This document shows positions 17,898 through 25,730 of a stretch of 64,000 bases of DNA, one piece after another. The notes under the pieces are model-generated. The model made no database searches. It was not told the origin of the DNA and saw nothing but the letters and a program-made list of their open reading frames with translations. A program made the translations under genes and the position numbers. Source of the DNA: Mongoliitalea daihaiensis (GTDB taxonomy: Bacteria; Bacteroidota; Bacteroidia; Cytophagales; Cyclobacteriaceae); NCBI RefSeq assembly GCF_021596945.1, contig NZ_CP063779.1:3570001-3634000 (forward strand), written 5' to 3'. Numbering within the stretch: position 1 is the first letter of the stretch; each line of letters starts with the position of its first letter.

Positions 17898-18588
17898 AAA
17901 TAAATGTATTCACCGTCTTCGCTTTGATATTGTATCCTTTTTCAAAGAGGTACTGAGCTAAAGGCTGATTATTTAAATCTTGTAATTCAGTATCAAGCAA
18001 TTCTAAGAGAATTACTTTAGGTCTATACTTATTGAAATCCAATCCATGCAGAACCGCTGCTTCACCACCTTCTACATCGATATCCAAGAAATCTATTTCT
18101 TGACCGACTGGAAGGAACTGGTTTAAAATAGAAGTCAAGGAAGCTGTCTTCATGGGTATCACCTGTATTAACTTATTTTGAGGCTTAGACTGATCTTTAG
18201 ATTTCAGTCTTTCATTTTCAAACCCATTCAAGGCTTGGTCTTTAAAAATATAGAAGTTTAGTTGTTCCCCATCTTCACCAATTGGAATCTCAAGATTGAT
18301 ATCTCTTTTTCTCTGTTGCTGGAATAGCTTCATGCTTCCTGGCATGGCGTCTATATTGATTCCCGACCATCCTTTTTTGTAAAAATGGTAAGTGTTAGAG
18401 GATTTTTTAGGATGATATGCTCCTACATCTACATAAAAACCAGTGCTTTGATAAAAAAATAGTTTCCTCAGGATCATGTCCTCTCCTTCTCCTGAAAAAG
18501 ACTGAAAAGCAATGAAGTCAAAACTATTCCAGTAGAGTTTCCTTAATTTTTCAAACCAATTCTGTGGAATGTATTTTTTAAAAGTCAT
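17866..18588 (-). CDS. FkbM family methyltransferase
   Basis: A 240-residue protein. FYVDVGAYHPKKSSNTYHFY is the FkbM motif I, GINIDAMPGSMKLF follows, and IDFLDIDVEGGEAAVLHGLD with YRPKVILLELLD are the conserved C-terminal blocks of the FkbM group. These enzymes O-methylate sugars or polyketides using SAM, so methylation of a sugar of the repeat unit is likely. It is the first gene of a coupled run (FkbM, nucleotidyltransferase-like, RibK-like, epimerase stump, DUF6056-like, wzt), separated from the upstream wecE by a 170-bp spacer with GTTGTCG words. Confidence 0.9.
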   Translation of the reverse strand: MTFKKYIPQNWFEKLRKLYWNSFDFIAFQSFSGEGEDMILRKLFFYQSTGFYVDVGAYHPKKSSNTYHFYKKGWSGINIDAMPGSMKLFQQQRKRDINLEIPIGEDGEQLNFYIFKDQALNGFENERLKSKDQSKPQNKLIQVIPMKTASLTSILNQFLPVGQEIDFLDIDVEGGEAAVLHGLDFNKYRPKVILLELLDTELQDLNNQPLAQYLFEKGYNIKAKTVNTFIFESIQNARKK

Positions 18589-18762
18589 TGAGTAATGCTA
18601 GAAATATTAATGTAATGAAGGAATTTAAAGGTTGTCGAGTTGACATTGTTGTCGTGATTTTGGTCGTTTTGAGAATCCTAGGTTGTTCGAAAAACCTATT
18701 TATAGCAAAGCTATGATTACATCACAATGGAGAATGCATTAAACGTTAAACATTGTCATGAC
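18589..18762. repeat. Short GTTGTCG-type spacer
   Basis: Between wecE and the FkbM gene the spacer includes GTTGTCGAGTTGACATTGTTGTCGTG (about 18630-18656 region), a small member of the GTTGTC/GACAAC word family. The rest is AT-rich with no clear promoter. Confidence 0.55.
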
Positions 18763-19911
18763 TTACTCCATTTCGAAAAACAAAGGCAACCTTACTAGGC
18801 TATCCGAATAGTGTTCTGTGTGTGGGAGTGGTTGTTTGTTTTTACCTTGGTATTTTTGAATAAAGTCACTGCGATGTAAGGATTGATAATGAAAAACAGT
18901 GAGGATGCCTGCTGTTTTCATTTGGTTTATAAAAGCTGTTCTATAGGACAGTTGCTCGAAGATCAAGTAGAAGATGTGTGCATTGGGAGAACTGTCTTCT
19001 GGGCAAACCTGGTAATTGTCTGTGAGCCGGGCTTGCTGTAGTACTTTACTGAACTGCTGCAAGTATAAATTAGACAGCACTTGCCGGCTTGAAGCTTGGC
19101 CAGCGAAGTAGTGATGATAGTCTTGCCAAATGGCTTTTCTTTTAGCTTGGATGGCATTCAAATTCTCCAACTGTGCCCACAAAAAAGAAGCGGTTACCTC
19201 AGATGGCAGAAAACTACTCCCCACATCCACCCAACCATATTTATCCACTTCTCCCCGGAAAAAAGCGGCCCTATCGGTTCCCTTTTCCCAGATGATCTCT
19301 GCGCGCTTTGCGAATTGGGAATCATTGATCACAAGCATCCCTCCTTCTCCGCATTGGATATTTTTGGTTTCATGAAAACTAAAGCATCCCAAATGTCCTA
19401 TGCCTCCTAAAGGTTGGTCTTTATAATAACTATCGATAGCCTGTGCGGCATCTTCCACCACCCATAATCCATTCCGCTCAGCGATGTCCATGATGGTATC
19501 CATCTCGCAAGCTTTCCCTGCATAATGAACGACTACGATTGCTTTCGTTTTAGGTGTTATCAAATCCTCTATCAAGGTTTCATCCATATTGGGATGATCT
19601 GACCGGCTATCCACAAATACAATCTTTGCTCCTCTTAATACAAAGGCATTCGCTGTAGATACGAAAGTATAACTTGGCATAATCACCTCATCCCCTGCTT
19701 GAATATTCAGCAAGATCGCAGCCATCTCTAGGGCATCTGTGCAAGAGGTAGTCAATAAACACTTGTGAAACCCATACCGCTGCTCAAAAAAGGAATGACA
19801 TCGTCTCGTAAACTCCCCATTCCCCGAAATCTTGCCCAAATTAACCGCTTCCTGAATATACTTCAGTTCATTGCCAGTCATGTATGGTTTGTTGAAAGGG
19901 ATGGTTATCAT
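18763..19911 (-). CDS. wecE: dTDP-4-amino-4,6-dideoxygalactose transaminase, C-terminally short
   Basis: A 382-residue PLP-dependent DegT/DnrJ/EryC1 enzyme of the WecE/RffA type: IPFNKPYMTGNELKYIQEA, GNGEFTRRCHSFFEQRYG, SCTDALEMAA, MPSYTFVSTANAFVLRGAKI, VHYAGKACEMDTIM, VVEDAAQAID and CFSFHETKN with the PLP lysine K183. It converts dTDP-4-keto-6-deoxyglucose to dTDP-Fuc4N using glutamate. The family normally continues ~18 residues past the RLPLFY motif (a closing helix); here it stops right after RLPLFFEME. An internal stretch around residues 268-305 is longer than in the E. coli protein. Function could survive but the truncated end is unusual. WecD (20192-20851) would acetylate the product. 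Confidence 0.9.
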   Translation of the reverse strand: MITIPFNKPYMTGNELKYIQEAVNLGKISGNGEFTRRCHSFFEQRYGFHKCLLTTSCTDALEMAAILLNIQAGDEVIMPSYTFVSTANAFVLRGAKIVFVDSRSDHPNMDETLIEDLITPKTKAIVVVHYAGKACEMDTIMDIAERNGLWVVEDAAQAIDSYYKDQPLGGIGHLGCFSFHETKNIQCGEGGMLVINDSQFAKRAEIIWEKGTDRAAFFRGEVDKYGWVDVGSSFLPSEVTASFLWAQLENLNAIQAKRKAIWQDYHHYFAGQASSRQVLSNLYLQQFSKVLQQARLTDNYQVCPEDSSPNAHIFYLIFEQLSYRTAFINQMKTAGILTVFHYQSLHRSDFIQKYQGKNKQPLPHTEHYSDSLVRLPLFFEME

Positions 19912-20191
19912 GGTTGATGGGTTGTCGTTGTTGTCGTGGTTGCAATGGTTGTCAAGTTCTCAGGTTGTCGGGTTGTCAAGGTCTCAGGTTGTCATTGTTG
20001 TCAAAGTAGTCTTGGTTGTCGGGTTGTTGGGGTTTTAAGGGTTCTCCAGCGCAAAGCGCAGAAAATTAAGACAACGCGAAGCAGACAACTATGACAACCA
20101 AGCGAAGCGTTGATAACTACGAGAACGCGAAGCGGACAACCATGAAAACGGTGAATGCATTGAGCAGATAATGGCGAATCGGATAATCTGA
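19912..20191. repeat. GTTGTCG / GACAAC word-repeat spacer
   Basis: From 19918 the sequence is GTTGTCGTTGTTGTCGTGG and variants mixed with TCTCAGGTTGTC, then from 20048 AGCGCAAAGCGCA, ACAACGCGAAGCAGACAAC and AACGCGAAGCGGACAACCATG. It has the same two-part layout (GTTGTC side, then GACAAC side) as 3940-4302 and 21783-22087. It separates wecE from wecD. No gene is supported. Confidence 0.8.
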
Positions 20192-20851
20192 CTACTCCTT
20201 CCAGTAGTGATACACATACACCTTATCAATTAACTGAAAACCAGTTCCTTGGTATAATTGACAGGCCTGTTTATTGTTTGCTTGGGTTATGACTTCGATG
20301 GATTTAGCGCCTTGTTGGTAGGCGTAGGATTTTGCTAGGGTAATTAATTCTTTTCCTATTCCTTTGCCCCGATGTTCTGGATGAACCGCGATCAAACCAA
20401 TACTTGCCTGATCGTTGGTTGTAGAGACAGTAACGATCCCTTTATTATCAGATACTGCTAAAAGCTGCTGCTGTTCAAATGCCTGTTTGATCCAAAGCTT
20501 ATACAGTTTTTCAAATTCTCCATTTTTCAATCGCTTGTCGGTTTTGAAGCGGGAAAGGTGTCCACTTTCAATGGCCAACATCGAAAAAACTTCATTCCAG
20601 TTTTGGACTGAAAAAACCCCTTGGTTCTTTATTTCTATTATTTCTAGTTTTTTTTGAAAAGTGAGTTTTTCATCCACAAGAATTACATTAGTAGAATCAA
20701 CATCTAATGGGCATGGGCTATTAATGTAAATTAATTGAAAGGGCTGATTGCTGAGTTTGATTCGATCAACTTCATACTGATTTTTGAGAAGCAGTCTTCC
20801 AACTTCATATCCAAACAATTCCGAATCAAAAGCCAATCTCTCAATCTTCAT
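20192..20851 (-). CDS. wecD: dTDP-fucosamine acetyltransferase-like GNAT enzyme
   Basis: A 219-residue protein. The N-terminus (MKIERLAFDSELFGYEVGRL) and the block GHLSRFKTDKRLKNGEFEKLYKLWIKQAF match the WecD/RffC pattern, and IGLIAVHPEHRGKGIGKELI is the acetyl-CoA-binding GNAT motif A (RGKGIG), followed by QANNKQACQLYQGTGF, motif B. WecD acetylates the 4-amino group of dTDP-Fuc4N. Its neighbour wecE makes that substrate, which strengthens the assignment. It overlaps the upstream GT2 by 11 bp. No dTDP-glucose synthesis genes (rmlA, rmlB) are in the window. Confidence 0.82.
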   Translation of the reverse strand: MKIERLAFDSELFGYEVGRLLLKNQYEVDRIKLSNQPFQLIYINSPCPLDVDSTNVILVDEKLTFQKKLEIIEIKNQGVFSVQNWNEVFSMLAIESGHLSRFKTDKRLKNGEFEKLYKLWIKQAFEQQQLLAVSDNKGIVTVSTTNDQASIGLIAVHPEHRGKGIGKELITLAKSYAYQQGAKSIEVITQANNKQACQLYQGTGFQLIDKVYVYHYWKE

Positions 20852-21782
20852 TGCTTGATTCTTGAATAATGTAAATCGGTCGTTTTTTCACCCCCTCGAA
20901 CGTTTTCCCTACATATAAACCCACCATTCCCAAGGTAACCAAAATAAAGCCAGTAAGCACCCATAAAGATATAATCAAGCTGGCATACCCCGCGACAATG
21001 ATCTCACCTCCAAAATATCGGAGCAAGGTGTATAACGCAAAAACAAAGCCTGTAAGCGCTACGAGCATCCCCAATTTGATTGTCAATCGAAGTGGTTTAT
21101 CGCTGTAAGCCAACATGATATCCAAAGCCAAATTAAATAATTGCTTCAAGCGATAGCTACTTTCCCTTTGATCATTGGCTGCATGTTCCACGGGGATGCT
21201 TGTTTGCCGAAACCCTACCCAGCGGACCATGGTTGGGAAATATCGAATACTTTCCCGCATGCCCACAATCGCATGGATGACTTTGCGATGATAGATTCCA
21301 AAATTGGCTACGCTTTCATCCTGATGAGAACCGGTTAAGTAAGCGAGGGTTCTATAAAAGATTTTGGAGGATAACTTTTTAAAGAATCCATCCTTCCGCT
21401 CTACCCTTCTAGCCAAGACCACATCAAATCCTTCCTGAGCTTTTTTAAACAAGTGAGGAATTTCTTCCGGTCTATCCTGCAAATCACAGTCCATGACTAC
21501 CACCCACTCTCCCTGCGCATGGTCCAATCCAGCAGTAATTGCATAATGCTGCCCAAAGTTTCTTGAAAGTTTGTATCCTTTGATTTCAGGATGGATCGCA
21601 GCAAGTCTTTTGATCTCCTGCCATGATGCATCAGGTCCACAATCCTCTATCAAAATTATCTCATAAGCATCCGTGACAGTTTCCACCGACCGCTTAATCC
21701 GCAACACCAACTCCTCCAATAACTCTTCAGCTCGGTAGACTGGGGAGATGATGGATAAGGTTGCTGTAGAAGTGGTTGTCAT
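20841..21782 (-). CDS. Membrane GT2, polyprenyl-phosphate glycosyltransferase type (GtrB/ArnC-like)
   Basis: A 313-residue protein: LSIISPVYRAEELLEELVLRI, EIILIEDCGPDASWQEIK, LSRNFGQHYAITAGLDHAQG and VVVMDCDLQDRPEEIP, which is the DxD-xQD motif of DPM1/GtrB/ArnC enzymes. Two hydrophobic helices follow at residues ~232-255 and ~265-290, the usual membrane anchor. Such enzymes load a sugar on undecaprenyl phosphate for use by a GT-C transferase outside the inner membrane. A partner could be the DUF6056-like protein at 14607-15971. The ATG is clear; the spacer before it is a repeat block. Confidence 0.9.
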   Translation of the reverse strand: MTTTSTATLSIISPVYRAEELLEELVLRIKRSVETVTDAYEIILIEDCGPDASWQEIKRLAAIHPEIKGYKLSRNFGQHYAITAGLDHAQGEWVVVMDCDLQDRPEEIPHLFKKAQEGFDVVLARRVERKDGFFKKLSSKIFYRTLAYLTGSHQDESVANFGIYHRKVIHAIVGMRESIRYFPTMVRWVGFRQTSIPVEHAANDQRESSYRLKQLFNLALDIMLAYSDKPLRLTIKLGMLVALTGFVFALYTLLRYFGGEIIVAGYASLIISLWVLTGFILVTLGMVGLYVGKTFEGVKKRPIYIIQESSNED

Positions 21783-22087
21783 TGTTGTCGGGATTTTCGG
21801 GTTGTCAAGTTCTCAGGGTTGTCATTGTTGTCGTGGTTGTCGAGTTATTGTGGTTGTCAGGTTCTCAGGTTGTCGGGTTGTCATTGGTGTCGAGTTATCG
21901 TGGTTGTCGGGGTTTTCACGATTCTCCAGCGCAAAGCGCTGACAACCATGACAACGCGCAGCGGACAACCCTCCCAGCATTCACTTCCTTCTAAAAACGA
22001 ATCTCCTTACCTACACGCAACCCAACCATGATAACCATGACAACAAAGGCGCAAAGCGCTGACAACCATGACAACGCGCAGCTGAAA
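21783..22087. repeat. GTTGTCG / GACAAC word-repeat spacer
   Basis: Built of GTTGTCATTGTTGTCGTGG variants up to about 21915, then CAGCGCAAAGCGCTGACAACC and ACAACGCGCAGCGGACAACC. The word GACAACCATGACAACGCGCAGC recurs at 21940 and 22060. AGCGCAAAGCGCT can form a small hairpin. The block ends where the wzm 3' duplication begins. Confidence 0.8.
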
Positions 22088-22181
22088 ATTACGCCACATC
22101 AGCAAAAATCCTCTCCATCCTTCGAAAGTAAAACATCCCAAAAACAAATAATACGAGCGCTACTATACTTCCCGGCCAGAT
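22088..22181 (-). pseudogene. Duplicated last 30 codons of wzm
   Basis: These 94 bp match 23217-23310, the 3' end of the wzm gene including its stop codon, with only two mismatches, both near the gene-internal edge (22173 and 22179). Read on the minus strand they encode the last ~30 residues of the permease (LVLFVFGMFYFRRMERIFAD region). The two copies bracket a 1035-bp insert (22182-23216) made of repeat units and the DUF559 gene. The fragment has no start and no function of its own. Confidence 0.92.
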
Positions 22182-22322
22182 TTACCCCCAACCCCTAAAG
22201 GGGAGCTTGTTTTCATTTTCAATTTTCAATTTGTCTTCAATAAAAGTTGAACCTATGAATTTCATTTTTATCCAAATCGCCAGTGATACTATTCCTCCCC
22301 TTGAGGGGAGGCCAGGAGGGGT
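22182..22322 (-). repeat. Palindromic repeat unit (single copy, reverse orientation)
   Basis: This is one ~141-bp unit of the family at 648-1216, inverted: TTACCCCCAACCCCTAAAGGGG at one end, the TTCAACTTTTATTGAAGAC block, ATCGCCAGTGAT, then CCTCCCCTTGAGGGGAGG and AGGAGGGGTA. In this copy the palindrome has TTGA instead of TCGA in its centre. It lies between the wzm fragment and the 3' end of the DUF559 gene. Confidence 0.9.
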
Positions 22323-22336
22323 ATATACCTTAAATT

Positions 22337-22735
22337 CTATTTTTCTTCTTTCAGCGTTTTTCTAAGTACCTCTATCTCATTAAGAATTTTAGTCAAAACT
22401 GTATTTGTTGCTTTTAAGACTTCTTCATTAGAAAATCTAAGTATATGGATACCTAATGATTCTAATCTTTCAGTTCTACCGATATCCCGTTCTTTTTGAA
22501 ACTTGTCCTCATGAATTCCACCATCAAGTTCAATTCCTAGTTTGAATTGATGACAATAAAAATCTAAAATAAATTTATCAGCAGGATGTTGCCTTCTGAA
22601 CTTCAAGTCATTTAACCTACCTAACCTTAATTTTTCCCAGAGAATAACTTCCGCAGATGTCATATTTTTCCTAAGTTCCTTTGCTCTGCGGAAAATTTCT
22701 GGAGAAGCGTTATAATTAAGCTCTGGCTTTTTCAT
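22337..22735 (-). CDS. DUF559 endonuclease-like protein (Vsr/PD-(D/E)XK-related)
   Basis: A 132-residue protein. RAKELRKNMTSAEVILWEKL is the DUF559 opening, KFRRQHPADKFILDFYCHQFKLGIELDG carries the predicted catalytic D and E with the EIDG-like turn (IELDGGIH), and GIHILRFSNEEV is the closing core strand. The family shares the fold of very-short-patch-repair endonucleases and is suspected of cutting DNA, but no role is proven. It is bordered by palindromic repeat units on both sides and is not cotranscribed with polysaccharide genes by function. Its presence inside a duplicated wzm end suggests it travels with the repeats. Confidence 0.85.
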   Translation of the reverse strand: MKKPELNYNASPEIFRRAKELRKNMTSAEVILWEKLRLGRLNDLKFRRQHPADKFILDFYCHQFKLGIELDGGIHEDKFQKERDIGRTERLESLGIHILRFSNEEVLKATNTVLTKILNEIEVLRKTLKEEK

Positions 22736-22762
22736 AGTGAATTACTAAAGAAGAAAGGTAGT

Positions 22763-23216
22763 TTTACCCCCAGCCCCTAAAGGGGAGCCTGTTTTCGTTT
22801 TCAACATTTAATTTGTCTTCAATAAAAGTTGAACCTATGAATTTCATTTTTATCCAAATCGCCAGTGATACTATTCCTCCCCTCGAGGGGAGGTCAGGAG
22901 GGGTGCATACCCCCAACCCCTAAAGGGGAGCCTGTTTTCGTCTTTAACTTTCACTTAGTCTTCAATAAAAGTTGAACATATATATCTCATTTTTACCTAA
23001 GTTGCCGGTGATACTTTTCTTCCCCTCGAGGGGAGGTCAGGAGGGGTGCATACCCCCAGCCCCTAAAGGGGAGCCTGATTTCGTTTTCAACATTTAATTT
23101 GTCTTCAATAAAAGTTGAACCTATGAATTTCATTTTTATCCAAATCGCCAGTGATACTATTCCTCCCCTCGAGGGGAGGTCAGGAGGGGTTTTACCCCCT
23201 AGAGTTAAGGAGGGGT
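22763..23216 (-). repeat. Array of three palindromic repeat units plus a terminal remnant
   Basis: Three inverted copies of the ~142-bp unit lie at about 22763-22904, 22907-23047 and 23049-23190. Each holds the 18-bp palindrome with the TCGA centre and the TATTGAAGAC block in reverse. From 23191 to 23217 a 27-bp piece TTACCCCCTAGAGTTAAGG then AGGGGTA keeps only the two unit ends, as if the inside were deleted. With the copy at 22182 this gives four full units around the DUF559 gene. Confidence 0.9.
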
Positions 23217-23217
23217 A

Positions 23218-24036
23218 TTACGCCACATCAGCAAAAATCCTCTCCATCCTTCGAAAGTAAAACATCCCAAAAACAAATAATACGAGCGCTACTATACTTC
23301 CTGGCCAAATCCACTCCCAGGGCATGGGGCGGTCTAGGAAGGCGGCTCGGTAGCCTTCGATGACGCCAACCATGGGATTTAAGATATACCAATTGAGGTA
23401 TTTATCCGGAACAGCTGTAGTACTATACACTACTGGGGCTGCGTAGAGTAAAATTTGGACTACAAATGTCAGGGCATGTTTAACGTCCCGATACTTGACG
23501 GCCATGGCTGATAGTACCATCCCTACTCCTAGGCTACACATCAGGAGTTGCAAGGTTAGCAAGGGTAAAAATAGGATGCCCCAACCGGGAACTTGCTTGA
23601 AGTAAATCAACATACCGATTACGACTACGAATGCAATCAGGAAGTCCAATAGCTTGGATAAAACTGAGGATAAGGGTAATACCATGCGTGGGAAATACAC
23701 TTTGGTAATCATATTGGCATTTTGGATAAGGGAGTTTGCTGACTCCGTTAACGTTCCTGAAAAGTAATTCCAAGGCCATAAGGCTAAATAACTGAACAAG
23801 ACATAAGGCATCCCATCCGAATCCACCTTGGCCAGGCCACCAAAGACAATGGTAAAAACCATAGTAGTAAATAATGGCTGAATAATCGCCCAGGAGACCC
23901 CAAGCACTGATTGTGCATAGCGGGCTTTAATGCCTCTAAGCGTCAGGAAATACAATAAATCTTTGTATCGCCAGAGCTCTTTGAGATTAACCATCTTCCA
24001 ACCGGAAGAAGCTTCTATGACTTTATAGTGAGACAA
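23218..24036 (-). CDS. wzm: Polysaccharide ABC transporter permease
   Basis: A 272-residue ABC-2 type permease. The cytoplasmic N-terminus KVIEASSGWKMVNLKELWRYKDLLYFL is typical of Wzm/TagG, then come six hydrophobic segments with FPRMVLPLSSVLSKLLDF between them and LNPMVGVIEGYRAAFL in the C-terminal part. With Wzt (13367-14614) it moves the undecaprenyl-linked glycan across the inner membrane. The 3' end has been duplicated: 94 bp recur at 22088-22181. The start fits the family, and the gene is the most upstream of the transporter-related genes on this strand. Confidence 0.93.
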   Translation of the reverse strand: MSHYKVIEASSGWKMVNLKELWRYKDLLYFLTLRGIKARYAQSVLGVSWAIIQPLFTTMVFTIVFGGLAKVDSDGMPYVLFSYLALWPWNYFSGTLTESANSLIQNANMITKVYFPRMVLPLSSVLSKLLDFLIAFVVVIGMLIYFKQVPGWGILFLPLLTLQLLMCSLGVGMVLSAMAVKYRDVKHALTFVVQILLYAAPVVYSTTAVPDKYLNWYILNPMVGVIEGYRAAFLDRPMPWEWIWPGSIVALVLFVFGMFYFRRMERIFADVA

Positions 24037-24139
24037 CAGTTAGTAGTTAACAGTGAAAAGTGAAAGATTGTCTTGATTCCTCGATTATCGGGGCAGGCTT
24101 TGATTCTTGTTTGTTATAAATACTTGATACATTTAACAG

Positions 24140-25092
24140 TCAACTTTTTGAATGCTTAAGGTTCAGTTCGTAGATATTGCTTGGATATGCTTGTGCGCCC
24201 CAGCTTTGTTTCCATCGGGTCAATCCTGCCAAGGATTGTTGGGTATCAGGGTCTATGGAAGTCCCCATGGAGATATATTTGTAATGATCTGCAGAATCAG
24301 TTAATAATTGATTGATCAAGTAATCCAAAGCTCTGTTTTTTTTGCCTTTAGGCGTGGCTGAGGTGTATTGTAGATGCCGAACATGCGCATGATTAAACAA
24401 TACGATACCAGCTACCCATTCATTTTCAAGTTCTATTTGCCAACATTCAATTTGTTCCGGAAAATACTCCATTAGCTTTTTAATTTCCTCTAAGCTATGT
24501 GTAGGTTGGGATTTGTAGGTATCCCATAAGTTTGGGATAAGTACCTGATTCCAAAAGCTATCAATTGGACTTTTTTTTTAAGTTGAAAGCCCAATTTTGA
24601 GGCTTTTCTAATTCCCCACTTCCGTCCCCTATCGTTGATGATTATTGGAAGCTTGATTGTTTGGAACCCTTTTGTTTGGATAGGAACAAAACCGCTTATT
24701 TGTAAGACTTCTTGGTAGTTCCTGTAATCAGTTAAATCCTTCCAGTAAAACTCAGGAATAGAGCGGATCTGTAAGGTTTGATAGCCCAATTCAGTAAAAT
24801 ACTTGGATAGCGACTGTACTAGTTGCTTTAAAGAACTTTTAGCTAATGAGTTTTTAACGATCAAATCCCCAAAAGTAATTCCCCGATGACTGTAAACACG
24901 CAATCCTTCTTTTTCTGCGGGCAAAACAGCCAGTAGTTCCTCCCCCTCATGGATCAGCACTGAACAATCATTGAATCTATCTCCATGATATTCCAAATAA
25001 TCCCGGTAATGGATCAAAGCGGAATTTACAGCCTCCGAGATGAATGAATCCCATTCCTTTCTAAGATCAGAAGTGTAAGGAGTAATCGTCAT
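24140..25092 (-). pseudogene. GNAT/FemAB-like acetyltransferase, frameshifted in an A9 tract
   Basis: Two adjacent open frames form one protein. The first (25092 to 24490) starts MTITPYTSDLRKEWDSFISE and reads to QLKKK; the second frame continues SPIDSFWNQVLIPNLWDTYK and then MEYFPEQIECWQIELENEW to EL-rich end at 24140. The switch lies in nine A residues on the coding strand (24571-24579). One extra A, or two fewer, restores a single ~317-residue GNAT/FemAB-type protein (HYRDYLEYHGDRF and VYSHRGITFGDLI are typical blocks). It may be a true pseudogene, a phase-variable gene, or rescued by slippage. Such proteins in polysaccharide loci are thought to modify sugars or peptides. Confidence 0.85.
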
Positions 25093-25436
25093 GTGAGTGA
25101 ACAGTTAACTGAATGTAGAATTAGGAATTAGTGAACAGTGAACAGTGAGAAGTGAACAGTTAACTGAATGTAGAATTAGGAATTAGAAATTTAGAATGAG
25201 TGATTAGTGAACAATGAGAAGTGAACAGTTATGTACGTTAACACTTTCGAGGGAGGTAGATTTGTTAAGTGTTAAGTGTTAAAATGTGGATTTTGGTTGA
25301 ATACTAACGATCGCTCTAAGTGTTCGACTCCTTTGGAGTCGTCCGAAGGTGTTTGGAGACATTTTGGCTATAAACATATGATCCCTTCGGGATCTTTTTT
25401 TGCAACCACTAATTACCACGATCCGATATTTGCTAC
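25093..25436. repeat. Spacer with GTGAACAGT words and a duplicated hairpin block
   Basis: At 25087-25230 the sequence GAACAGTTAACTGAATGTAGAATTAGGAATTAG occurs twice with GTGAACAGTGAGAAGTGAACAG between. At 25310-25401 a block has GACTCCTTTGGAGTC, GGAGACATTTTGGCTATAAAC and the hairpin GATCCCTTCGGGATC followed by seven T. A close copy of this block lies at 26148-26208. The T-run faces the plus strand, on which no gene ends here, so it is taken as part of the repeat, not as an operon terminator. Confidence 0.65.
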
Positions 25437-25730
25437 TTAACTTTTATCTGTTGTACTTTCTTGGTTGTATACCAAACTAAAAACCACAATTTCATTTTTA
25501 GACTGGTCTATTTTATAAACTATGATATGCTTTTTAAAGATAAAATCTCTAATCTCATCAGAGTCGAAAAAAATGGATTTTCTATTTTTCCATGGATTCA
25601 AACCAATCGTTTTTAGACTTTGAATTAATTCATTTTTAAATTTTCTAGCAACATTTGGTCTGTGTTGGGCAATATAATCAACTTGAATATTGAGTTTTAT
25701 TAAAAAATGATGGGAAATTTTAAGCTCCAT
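25437..25730 (-). CDS. ParE/RelE-superfamily toxin
   Basis: A 97-residue protein. ISHHFLIKLNIQVDYIAQHRPNVARKFKNEL is the ParE helix-hairpin, followed by LKTIGLNPWKNRKS and the strand block IRDFIFKKHIIVYKID with VVFSLVYNQ at the end, all in the order of the ParE/RelE toxin fold. Members either poison gyrase or cut mRNA; which applies cannot be told. Its start overlaps the end of the upstream antitoxin gene by 11 bp, the standard antitoxin-first layout. The pair lies in repeat-rich DNA next to the polysaccharide locus. Confidence 0.82.
   Translation of the reverse strand: MELKISHHFLIKLNIQVDYIAQHRPNVARKFKNELIQSLKTIGLNPWKNRKSIFFDSDEIRDFIFKKHIIVYKIDQSKNEIVVFSLVYNQESTTDKS

Noticed and set aside
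25380-25401. Hairpin GATCCCTTCGGGATC plus T7 as an operon terminator
   Set aside because: It has the right form but points along the plus strand, where no gene ends; the block is duplicated at 26148-26208, so it is better seen as a repeat.
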